Assembly (NCBI RefSeq): GCF_016100975.1
Contig: NZ_JACFRN010000004.1
Span: forward strand, 186,001-250,000
Reading direction: 5' to 3'
Origin: Lactobacillus sp. W8174
GTDB lineage: Bacteria; Bacillota; Bacilli; Lactobacillales; Lactobacillaceae
Length of the DNA: 64,000 nt
Positions 51,871 to 59,251 of the stretch are shown in pieces; within the stretch, counting starts at the first letter, position 1, and each line of letters opens with the position of its first letter. A program made the position numbers and the translations under genes. A model generated the notes under the pieces. The model made no database searches. It was given only the letters and a program-made list of their open reading frames with translations, and had not been told where the DNA came from.

Positions 51871-52114
51871 GTTATCTTCTCCTTGCTAAATTGTTTATGC
51901 CTCTAAAAAATCTCTTTAATGCAAACAGGTTATATTATTTCATGTTTAATAAGTATTTTACATAAAAAAGTGGTGTGACTAAAATTTTAACTAATCGGAA
52001 AAATAGAAATATAAAAAGTGCCTGTAACTATTAATTATGGGCCACTTTTCAATCAGTATTAGGTAAAACAAGCAAGAAAGATTGCCGTGTTTAACTTAAT
52101 ATATTTTAGCTAAT
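51871..52114. other. Intergenic region between divergent LysR and MerR genes
   Basis: A hairpin AAAAGTGCC ... GGGCCACTTTT at about 52015-52048 is the only structure besides the MerR operator at its right edge. Confidence 0.4.
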
Positions 52115-52140
52115 ACTTAAACTTAGATCTAAGTTTAAGT
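52115..52140. promoter_or_regulatory. 26-bp perfect palindrome, MerR-type operator
   Basis: The half site ACTTAAACTTAGA (52115-52127) is mirrored exactly in 52128-52140, 20 bases before the MerR-family gene. Long CTTARA-type palindromes placed in promoter spacers are typical of MerR regulators. Confidence 0.75.
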
Positions 52141-52160
52141 CACCAGAAAGAAGAATAATA

Positions 52161-52514
52161 ATGAAAATCTCAGAAGTAGCTGAAAGAGTAGATTTGACGC
52201 CTGTAACTCTCAGATACTATGAAAAGATGGGCTTAATACCTGCGGTGAAGAAGGAACACGGTGTCAGAAACTACGAAGAAAAAGATCTTACCTGGATTAG
52301 TTTTATTAAGTGCATGCGTCAAGTTAAAATTCCAGTAAATGATTTGCTGGAATATACTAAATTGATGCAGCAGGGCAGTGATACTAAAAAACCCAGACGG
52401 CAAATTTTAGTCAAAGAATTGCATAGGTTAGAAAAGCAAGATCAGAACATTCAGGCTACTATTGTTCGTTTAAAAAATAAGATTAGTTTGTACGACCAAG
52501 GCAAAATACAATAA
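52161..52514 (+). CDS. MerR-family transcriptional regulator
   Basis: 117 residues: MerR winged helix (about 1-70; SEVAERVDLTPVTLRYYEKMGLIP, EKDLTWISFIKCMRQVKIP) and a coiled-coil dimer helix (about 75-115). There is no Cys-based metal site, so it belongs to the AdhR/YraB-like group responding to carbonyl or redox stress. GAAAGAAG precedes the ATG. It is probably autoregulated through the palindrome just upstream. A similar half-palindrome occurs upstream of the DXS-like gene. Confidence 0.85.
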   Translation: MKISEVAERVDLTPVTLRYYEKMGLIPAVKKEHGVRNYEEKDLTWISFIKCMRQVKIPVNDLLEYTKLMQQGSDTKKPRRQILVKELHRLEKQDQNIQATIVRLKNKISLYDQGKIQ

Positions 52515-52519
52515 GCTAA

Positions 52520-53386
52520 TTACCAGAGAAAGTTAACTAATAAACGGTCAACCTTAGTATTTTCGTGTAGTTTACTGTGTTGAGCGCGAGAACCTCTAAT
52601 TTCTTTTTCCTGATATGAACGGGCACGTTTACTGACTAAGTAACGGTAAGAACGGGCAGAGTTAACGGTAACGTCACCATCACTGCCGCCTCCCGTATCA
52701 CCAAAAATATTCAAAACCTCTGCGTTTTGAGGAAATTTTTTTCTCAAATTTAGAAGTCCGCGGTAGCCTGCACTCATTTTTTGCGGTTTGCCTGCATGAT
52801 TAAGAACAGTTGTTTTAGGAGCCCCCACTTCACCAATATAACCATTATAGTGACCGGCAATTGAAACCTGTTTATTTAAGTGAGGCATGTGTGAATTAGT
52901 GGCATTATTGCGCAAGTAGTAAGCAATTTGTAAATTACCCATCGAATGCCCTACTAAGTTAATGTGGTTAAAACGGTACCTTTTTTGCAGGGCAGAGATT
53001 ACATCTTTAATATAATTACTGCTCTTGTTCATAGCAGTGATTTGATTATTTATTCCAGCAAAAATGCTCTTATTATTTTGGAGGTTAACTTCAACTACCG
53101 GGTTCTTGGCCCGTTTTTTTATTGTTCCAAATAGAGTAACTTTACCGTTAGGATTAACATCGGCACGAATAACAGAATTAGTAGCATGATGTTTTTGGGC
53201 ATAAGCGACCATACTTTCTTCAGCATGGTAACTGCTGCCCCAGCCATGTACAAAAAGTGTTGGCGTATCGATGCGAATGCTGGCACAATTTTCTTTTTGG
53301 TAATTATTTTTTAAAAAGTGAATTCCTAATAGCAGTATGACTATTATTAATGTACTAAAAAGGATGGCCTTACGTTTTCTGGTCAT
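52520..53386 (-). CDS. DUF915 alpha/beta hydrolase, membrane-anchored
   Basis: 288 residues. An N-terminal helix (about 7-24) anchors an extracellular hydrolase. VHGWGSS (oxyanion region), GHSMGN (Ser nucleophile), SDGDV (Asp) and HSKLHEN (His) give a complete catalytic triad. DUF915 proteins are common surface lipase/esterase-like enzymes in lactobacilli; natural substrates are unknown. AGGAGCTG precedes the ATG at 53386. It converges with the MerR gene. Confidence 0.85.
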   Translation of the reverse strand: MTRKRKAILFSTLIIVILLLGIHFLKNNYQKENCASIRIDTPTLFVHGWGSSYHAEESMVAYAQKHHATNSVIRADVNPNGKVTLFGTIKKRAKNPVVEVNLQNNKSIFAGINNQITAMNKSSNYIKDVISALQKRYRFNHINLVGHSMGNLQIAYYLRNNATNSHMPHLNKQVSIAGHYNGYIGEVGAPKTTVLNHAGKPQKMSAGYRGLLNLRKKFPQNAEVLNIFGDTGGGSDGDVTVNSARSYRYLVSKRARSYQEKEIRGSRAQHSKLHENTKVDRLLVNFLW

Positions 53387-53421
53387 TATTAATCAGCTCC
53401 TATTGTAGCCATAGTTTGCAA

Positions 53422-55167
53422 TTACAAAAGCTGTTGCACATCCGCCACAATTTGCTCAGTAGTTAAATGATTTTGCTGGTAAATTTCTTTAACTGGAGTT
53501 TGGTCAGTATAAACGCGGTTTTGACCGTAATTAAGTACTTTAACTTTAGTTTTACCAAGGTAGGATGCCACTTTTTGTCCAAAGCCGCCATCTAACGAAT
53601 TATCCTCAAGCGTAACAATTACTTGATGATTGGCTGCTAACTGATCCAGTGCTTGTTTATCTAAAATATTGGCAGAGAGTGGATTAACTAGGGTAGCTCC
53701 TAATTTAGTTGCCACGTCTTTACCTAATTGATAAAAATCTCCTAGTGCCAAAACTGCCACATCTTTACCTGATTTAACTTGATACTTAATTTCTGAATAA
53801 TCAGTCGCTACTGTTTGTTCGTCTGAATCTGGCACATTAGCCGGCATTTTAATAGCAACGGGGTGTTTTCTTTGGCTAATTGCCCACTTAATCATTGCTT
53901 GTTCTTCTTCTAGTGTAGTAGGTGCTAGGTAAATCCAATTAGGTAAATTAGAAATCATTACTTGGTCAAAGATTCCCAAGTGAGTTTTTGATTGATTAGA
54001 AATTCGTCCGCCAGCTACCAGCATTACAACTGGCAGGTCATTGGCAGCCGTATCGTGAGAAAGTTGGTCAAAAGCACGCTGTAGGAAAGTAGAATTTTCC
54101 ATTAATACAGGGATGCCACCTTCTTTAGCAAAACCAGTGGCGAAAGCAACTGACTCTTGCTCAGCAATACCCACATCAGTGTAATTATTGGGATATTCTT
54201 TTTTGAATTCTTCAAGATCAAAGACACCTGGAATTGCCGCATCTATAGCCATGACATTTTTTCCTGCTTTAATTTCATTTTTAATCACATCAAGAGCAAC
54301 TGAATTGGGGGTAGAACTCTGACTTTCTGGAGCAAGTGGCTGATCATCTTGCAAATTAAAGGGTGAGACCCAGTGGTGAGCTTCTTCATCATTGATTGCT
54401 GGCTCATAGCCTATGCCTTTAAGAGTATTAATGTGTAATAAAATTGGGTGGTCAACATCTTTAACTGCCTTAAAAGCGGCAATCATATCAGCAAGGTTGT
54501 TACCGTCTGCGACATAGCGGTAATCAAATCCCATTGCTGTAAACGGATTTTCGGCAGTCTGGCCATTTGTGTCTCGTAATTTTTTCAGAGCAGTCACTAA
54601 GCCGCCAACATTTTCATCAATTGACCATTGATTATCATTAACTACAACTACCAAGTTATGTTTTTCAATTGCGGCATTGTTTAAACCTTCAAAAGCCAGT
54701 CCGCCAGTCATGGAACCATCACCAATTAAAGCCATAATGTTTTCATGGTTGCCCATTAAGTCCCGCGCTTTAGCCATACCTGTTGCTAGAGCAATAGATG
54801 TTGAAGTGTGACCGATTGAGTAATAATCATAAGGACTTTCATCAGGGTTGGTATATGGGGTAACGTCTTCATAGTGGTCAGGATCAAGCCAAGCCTGTGC
54901 CCGTCCTGTTAACATTTTATGGGGGTAGGTTTGGTGTGAAACGTCCCAAATAATTTTATCTTGTGGAGCATTAAAGACGTAATGATAGGCAATTGTAGCC
55001 TCCACAATTCCTAAATCGGGACCAAGGTGTCCGCCTTCAGCTGCATCTTTTTCTACAATTAAAGTTCTGATTTCTTGGGCTAATTTTTCCATTTCAGAGA
55101 TACTTAATTTTTTTAAATCCTTAGGTCCGGCAATTTGGTTTAGTAAAAAATCTTCATGTTTGTTCAT
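53422..55167 (-). CDS. dxs: 1-deoxy-D-xylulose-5-phosphate synthase-like TPP enzyme
   Basis: About 581 residues (DXS is usually about 620-640). TPP-binding GDGSMTGGLAFEGLNNA ... NDNQWSI, first-domain GGHLGPDLG, pyrimidine-domain Glu in DVGIAEQE, and a transketolase C-terminal domain are all present. The family joins pyruvate and glyceraldehyde 3-phosphate. Lactobacilli mostly make isoprenoids by the mevalonate route, and no other MEP gene is here. The product may serve thiamine or pyridoxal, or the true substrate may be another sugar phosphate. ATG 55167 is 9 bases after AGGAGG; the TTG at 55173 is too close. Confidence 0.8.
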   Translation of the reverse strand: MNKHEDFLLNQIAGPKDLKKLSISEMEKLAQEIRTLIVEKDAAEGGHLGPDLGIVEATIAYHYVFNAPQDKIIWDVSHQTYPHKMLTGRAQAWLDPDHYEDVTPYTNPDESPYDYYSIGHTSTSIALATGMAKARDLMGNHENIMALIGDGSMTGGLAFEGLNNAAIEKHNLVVVVNDNQWSIDENVGGLVTALKKLRDTNGQTAENPFTAMGFDYRYVADGNNLADMIAAFKAVKDVDHPILLHINTLKGIGYEPAINDEEAHHWVSPFNLQDDQPLAPESQSSTPNSVALDVIKNEIKAGKNVMAIDAAIPGVFDLEEFKKEYPNNYTDVGIAEQESVAFATGFAKEGGIPVLMENSTFLQRAFDQLSHDTAANDLPVVMLVAGGRISNQSKTHLGIFDQVMISNLPNWIYLAPTTLEEEQAMIKWAISQRKHPVAIKMPANVPDSDEQTVATDYSEIKYQVKSGKDVAVLALGDFYQLGKDVATKLGATLVNPLSANILDKQALDQLAANHQVIVTLEDNSLDGGFGQKVASYLGKTKVKVLNYGQNRVYTDQTPVKEIYQQNHLTTEQIVADVQQLL

Positions 55168-55302
55168 TATCAAGTGCCTCCTGCACTAATTTATTCAATG
55201 TTTATTAATAATTATAAAATACTTTCCTATAAGAGTGAGCTAGCAATTGGGTAAATTACTCTCACCAGCAACATAAAATTTTATAATTATTAAAATTGTA
55301 GT

Positions 55303-55322
55303 ACTTAAAGTTAAGGTTAAGT
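55303..55322. promoter_or_regulatory. Imperfect palindrome upstream of the dxs-like gene
   Basis: ACTTAAAGTTAAGGTTAAGT resembles the half-sites of the MerR operator at 52115. It lies in the region shared with the divergent Rgg-like gene. Confidence 0.4.
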
Positions 55323-55424
55323 CAAACAGCAAACTAAAATTTTTTATTTAAAAAGAACTTGATACCATTTAAACTATAATTATTGAGTAAGTCGCAAAAC
55401 ACGTAAACTAGTTAAGGAATCAAA

Positions 55425-56276
55425 ATGACAATCGGAGAACTACTAAAAGAATTTCGCATTAGAAATTTAAAAACGCAAAAAGAGTGGACAGCTGGAATTG
55501 TTAGTCCTTCTTATTATTCAAAAGTAGAAAAAGGGATTCACCGCATTACTGCAGAAGATTTGTTGGCGATTCTAACTGCTAATCAGATTAAGCCATGGGA
55601 TTTCTTTAGTAAATTAAGTCCAGATCAAGCTCAGGATAATGCGGCTAGTTTTATAGAAGATGAAGTAAACAGCGCGTATTATCAAAATGACATTCAGAAA
55701 ATTAGACAAATCAGGCAGTATGTAGCAGATGGTGATTTCAAAGATCAAGAAAAAATGCTCTTGCTGATTGACTTTGAATTAGCTGATGCGGAAAATAAGC
55801 TGGCAGATTTAAGTGAAGTTAAAAAGAATAAGTTAAAAATCTGGCTCTTTGATCAAAATGATTTTGACGAAAAAGCATTGCGGATCTATATTAATTTGAT
55901 TCCTATTTATGATTTGAAAAGCAATTTGCTAATAGGTAAAAAGGTAGTTGAAAAATTAAAGAACGTTTCAAAGCCGCGCCAGCAAGAAGAACTATTAGGA
56001 GTGATTTGTAATCTCTTAATGATCTGCATTGAACAACAGGCTTATAATGAAGCGCGTTATTTTGTTAAAGCTGCTAAAAAAGTTAAGACGAGGCCTGAAC
56101 TGTTTTTCTTAAAAAATGTATTAGTATTGCTGGAAAATATGATCAGCTATCATTTTGAGCATAGATCAGAATATTTATCTAAGTGCAAATGGGCTGTTAA
56201 AAATTTTACATTGCTGGGGATGCCGGAATATGGTGAACAAATAAAAATATTTTTTAATGAAAACCTAAATAAATAA
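55425..56276 (+). CDS. Rgg/GadR/MutR-type regulator
   Basis: 283 residues: HTH at about 5-60 (GIVSPSYYSKVEKGIHRITAEDLLAIL) and a helical C-terminal domain as in Rgg proteins. AAGGAATC precedes the ATG. It is divergent from the dxs-like gene and 75 bases before the dehydrogenase at 56351. No adjacent pheromone-like peptide gene was found. Target is unknown. Confidence 0.82.
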   Translation: MTIGELLKEFRIRNLKTQKEWTAGIVSPSYYSKVEKGIHRITAEDLLAILTANQIKPWDFFSKLSPDQAQDNAASFIEDEVNSAYYQNDIQKIRQIRQYVADGDFKDQEKMLLLIDFELADAENKLADLSEVKKNKLKIWLFDQNDFDEKALRIYINLIPIYDLKSNLLIGKKVVEKLKNVSKPRQQEELLGVICNLLMICIEQQAYNEARYFVKAAKKVKTRPELFFLKNVLVLLENMISYHFEHRSEYLSKCKWAVKNFTLLGMPEYGEQIKIFFNENLNK

Positions 56277-56350
56277 AAAACTTGCTTATTAAAGATAAGT
56301 TAGTGGTATGATTAAGTTGTTAAGAAAACGCTTTTATAAGGGAGATGTTA

Positions 56351-57217
56351 ATGATGAAAATAGGTTTTATTGGCACTGGCGTAATGGGCAATGCAATTTG
56401 TCTAAATTTGTTGAAGGCTGGTCATCAGTTATGGGTCTATAACCGGACAAAAAGCAAGACGGATAATTTAGTTGCTCAGGGTGCTACTTGGTGCGAGAAT
56501 CCTAAAGCTGTTGTTGAACATGCAGACACGATTTTTACAATTGTAGGTTTTCCGAAAGATGTTGAACAAGTTTATTTTGGTGATAACGGCATTTTGCAGG
56601 CAGATGTTAAAGGTAAAAATTTGGTTGATATGACAACTTCAAAACCAGCTTTAGCACAAAAAATATTTGCTGCAGGTGAAAAACAGGGCGCTAAAGTACT
56701 GGATGCTCCTGTTTCTGGTGGTGACCTGGGCGCTAAAAATGGTACTTTAACCATCATGGTTGGAGGAGATGAATCTGCTTATCAAAACTTAGAGCCTGTT
56801 TTTAAGGATTTCGGCAAGCAAGTTCACTATTTTGGTCCAGCTGGTGCGGGTCAGAATACCAAAATGGCAAACCAGATTATGATTGCAGGTACGATGACTG
56901 GTATGACAGAAATGCTGGTTTATGCTAAAAAGGCAGGCCTTGATCTCACAGCAGTTCTCAAAACCGTCGGTGCGGGTAGTGCTGCTAACTGGAGTCTAAG
57001 TAATTACGGTCCGAGAGTTTTAAAGGGTGACTATACCCCAGGATTTTTCAGTAAACACTTTTTGAAAGATTTACGTATTGCTTTGGAGACGGCTAAAGAA
57101 ATGAAAATTGAGCTGCCAGCAACCGAAGAAGCTAAAAGATTGTATGAGACTTTGGTTGATGAAAAGCATTTAGGCGACCTGGGTACACAGGGATTGATCA
57201 AACTGTGGTGGCAGTAA
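56351..57217 (+). CDS. Beta-hydroxyacid dehydrogenase (3-hydroxyisobutyrate/6-phosphogluconate type)
   Basis: 288 residues. NAD-binding GFIGTGVMGNAIC at the N-terminus, substrate-binding DAPVSGGDLGAKNGTLT, GPAGAGQNTKMANQ (catalytic Lys in the family's G-x-G-x-x-x-K-x-x-N pattern) and FFSKHFLKDL are diagnostic. Oxidises or reduces a short beta-hydroxyacid, for example tartronate semialdehyde or succinate semialdehyde-like compounds; the substrate is uncertain. AAGGGAG favours ATG 56351 or 56354 rather than 56345. A terminator follows. Confidence 0.87.
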   Translation: MMKIGFIGTGVMGNAICLNLLKAGHQLWVYNRTKSKTDNLVAQGATWCENPKAVVEHADTIFTIVGFPKDVEQVYFGDNGILQADVKGKNLVDMTTSKPALAQKIFAAGEKQGAKVLDAPVSGGDLGAKNGTLTIMVGGDESAYQNLEPVFKDFGKQVHYFGPAGAGQNTKMANQIMIAGTMTGMTEMLVYAKKAGLDLTAVLKTVGAGSAANWSLSNYGPRVLKGDYTPGFFSKHFLKDLRIALETAKEMKIELPATEEAKRLYETLVDEKHLGDLGTQGLIKLWWQ

Positions 57218-57238
57218 AGTATTAATTTTAAATAAATT

Positions 57239-57281
57239 AAAAACGGAGTAGTTTCTTAATTTGAAACCACTCCGCTTTTTT
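57239..57281. terminator. Bidirectional terminator
   Basis: AAACGGAGTAGTTTC / GAAACCACTCCG with T runs on both strands. It ends both the dehydrogenase gene and the leftward B12 operon. Confidence 0.9.
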
Positions 57282-57294
57282 AATATGAGTAAGC

Positions 57295-57837
57295 TTATTT
57301 GATTTTACTTTTGACCTCTGGCACACCATCTAATACGTTGGCGTAGCGTGCTAAGATAAATAGATAATCTGATAGGCGATTAATATATTTTAAACAAGCA
57401 GGAGCAAGCTTTTGCTCCTCAGCGTTCAATTTGGCCATCGAACGTTCTGCTCGTCTGGCAACTGTACGTGCATAATGTAAATGAGTTGCAGTAACCGAAC
57501 CGCCAGGTAGAATGAAATGGGTTGTTTTAGGAATTTGTTTATTGAGGTTATCGATTTGTTTTTCCAGATTTTCTACTTTTCCTGTCGTAATTTCTTCATG
57601 CCTTTTGACAACAATGTCACTTTCAAGTTCATATAAGTCACGTTGCAAATCTTGTAAAGGATCATGCAATTTTTGACATTTAGCAGACAAGTTGGCAATT
57701 ACAACGCCTAGATATGAATCAAGTTCATCAATATCACCAACGGCGACAATTTGCAAATCATATTTAGGAACCATTTTACCGGTAACCTGTTTAGTGAAAC
57801 CTTGATCACCGACTTTGGTATAAATTTTAATTGTCAT
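57295..57837 (-). CDS. pduO: PduO-type ATP:cob(I)alamin adenosyltransferase
   Basis: 180 residues. Makes adenosylcobalamin from cob(I)alamin and ATP. Family signatures: TKVGDQGFT (ATP loop), GDIDELDSYLG, ARTVARRAER and YINRLSDYLFILARY. It overlaps the ECF gene by 4 bases, so it is in the same operon as cobalamin uptake and, further up, the B12-dependent ribonucleotide reductase, which needs its product. It is not near pdu genes, so its job here is to serve the reductase. Confidence 0.93.
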   Translation of the reverse strand: MTIKIYTKVGDQGFTKQVTGKMVPKYDLQIVAVGDIDELDSYLGVVIANLSAKCQKLHDPLQDLQRDLYELESDIVVKRHEEITTGKVENLEKQIDNLNKQIPKTTHFILPGGSVTATHLHYARTVARRAERSMAKLNAEEQKLAPACLKYINRLSDYLFILARYANVLDGVPEVKSKIK

Positions 57838-58352
57838 AACAGCCTCCGTTTATAATGATCTAGAGCAATGTTTAGTGGTTTGTATAAAATGGGATAAAAT
57901 ACTAAATCACCAATTGCATGATAAGTGTCAAAGACTAGGCTGCCGGCCCAGTATGCTAAGAAGGCGTTAAAACCACCGAAAATAGACATACCGAAGTCGA
58001 CAAAGCAGCCATATTCCCAGCCAAGAAAAACGGCGAGAATTAGTTGTAAAGTAAAGTGTTTTTTAAGCGGTGTAAATTTACCTAGCAAAGCAACGGTTAA
58101 AACGCAGCCGCCGTAAGCTAAAACCTGTGACACAGTCCAGATGCCAAAGCCTAAGTAAATGTTGGAGACGACCATGGTTAAAAGAGCTAAGGCAAAGCCA
58201 AAACCAAAACCAATATTTAAAGTTACAATCATTAAGATATCAGTTACTGGCTGGACATTAGGTACAGGTATGATCTTAAAAATTCTTAGTGCTACGCACA
58301 TGGCAGTTAAAATCGCTAATAATGCTAACTTCTTGGTTGAATTACGTACCAT
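57834..58352 (-). CDS. cbrT: ECF transporter S component, CbrT-like (cobalamin)
   Basis: 172 residues with six membrane helices. The N-terminal ALLAILTAMCVALRIFKIIPVPNVQP is the usual S-component start, including a helix-1 Ala-rich segment that contacts EcfT. It would capture cobalamin and use the shared EcfAA'T module encoded elsewhere. Substrate is deduced from context: adenosyltransferase overlapping downstream, DUF4430 proteins and class II reductase upstream. The folate or thiamine S components are less likely. Confidence 0.82.
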   Translation of the reverse strand: MVRNSTKKLALLAILTAMCVALRIFKIIPVPNVQPVTDILMIVTLNIGFGFGFALALLTMVVSNIYLGFGIWTVSQVLAYGGCVLTVALLGKFTPLKKHFTLQLILAVFLGWEYGCFVDFGMSIFGGFNAFLAYWAGSLVFDTYHAIGDLVFYPILYKPLNIALDHYKRRLL

Positions 58353-58360
58353 AGCAAACT

Positions 58361-58753
58361 TTAGAAGTTAGTTTTTGCTAAAGTAAATTTAACCTTGTCT
58401 TTGTTTGCCAATTTTTGAATTGCTGCGCCTTTTTGAGCGAACTTACCATTAATTCTGTAGGTCCAATAGATTTTTTTACTTGGTTTTTGGCTCTTGCCAG
58501 CAATAGAAGTAATAAAACCATTCGTACTCTTTACTTTCCAGCACTTCTTTAAACCGCGCATTACTGTTGAGTGCTTAGGCAATTTAACAGTCTTCTTTTT
58601 GTAAGTCTTGTTGTGTACTTTCAGAGTATAAGTGACTTTAATCTTGCTGCTGGCATCAACCTGTTGGACGTTTTGGGTTGTTTCAAGACCTGCAAACGTA
58701 AAGGTAAAAATAGTGGCAATTCCGGTTAAAACAGATAATTTGCTTTTTTTCAT
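58361..58753 (-). CDS. Secreted DUF4430 protein (transcobalamin-like domain)
   Basis: 130 residues. A Sec signal peptide (about 1-35, no lipobox Cys) is followed by one DUF4430 domain: YTLKVHNKTYKK, LPKHSTVMRGLKK, IYWTYRINGKFAQKGAAIQKL, DKVKFTLAK. DUF4430 is related to the C-terminal domain of human intrinsic factor/transcobalamin. Here it probably presents cobalamin to the S component, whose gene follows 8 bases downstream. It is a duplicate of the next gene upstream. Confidence 0.82.
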   Translation of the reverse strand: MKKSKLSVLTGIATIFTFTFAGLETTQNVQQVDASSKIKVTYTLKVHNKTYKKKTVKLPKHSTVMRGLKKCWKVKSTNGFITSIAGKSQKPSKKIYWTYRINGKFAQKGAAIQKLANKDKVKFTLAKTNF

Positions 58754-58827
58754 ATAAAAACTCCCAATCTATAAATTTTTTGTGCAAGCACTAAAATATT
58801 TCGTACTTAGTCGCTTGCACGGACTTT

Positions 58828-59214
58828 TTATTTCATTTTTGCTAAAGTGAATTTTACTTTATCGTTACTTGCGACTTTTTGCTGGTTAGCACCTTTGGTA
58901 GCGTATTTTCCGTTAACGGTGTAAGTCCAGTATATTTTCTTTTTGGCATTTTGCTTTTTACCATCAATTGCAGTAATGAACCCTTTGTTGCTGTCTACTT
59001 TCCAGGCCTTTTTTAGACCAGTCATAACAGTAGACTTTTTAGGTACTTTGACTGTCTTTTTTTCTGTATCTTTTTTCGTAGCTAAAACATAGCTAACAGA
59101 AATATTAGTGTTTGCTTTAGGTTTTTGCTGGGTCTGATTGTTCTGACAACCAGATAAAGTAAAGGCAAAAATGGTTGCAACACTGGCAATAATTGGCAAC
59201 TTGCTTTTTTTCAT
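58828..59214 (-). CDS. DUF4430 lipoprotein (transcobalamin-like domain)
   Basis: 128 residues. The signal peptide ends in the lipobox LSGC, so Cys23 would be lipidated and the protein held on the outer face of the membrane. The DUF4430 domain repeats the pattern of its neighbour: KKSTVMTGLKKAW, GFITAIDGK, IYWTYTVNGKYATKGA, DKVKFTLAK. It likely binds cobalamin or delivers it to the CbrT-like component. One anchored and one apparently released form are encoded in tandem. Confidence 0.85.
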   Translation of the reverse strand: MKKSKLPIIASVATIFAFTLSGCQNNQTQQKPKANTNISVSYVLATKKDTEKKTVKVPKKSTVMTGLKKAWKVDSNKGFITAIDGKKQNAKKKIYWTYTVNGKYATKGANQQKVASNDKVKFTLAKMK

Positions 59215-59251
59215 AATTATAATTTCGCCTACTTAGATTTGTGTAAATGAA

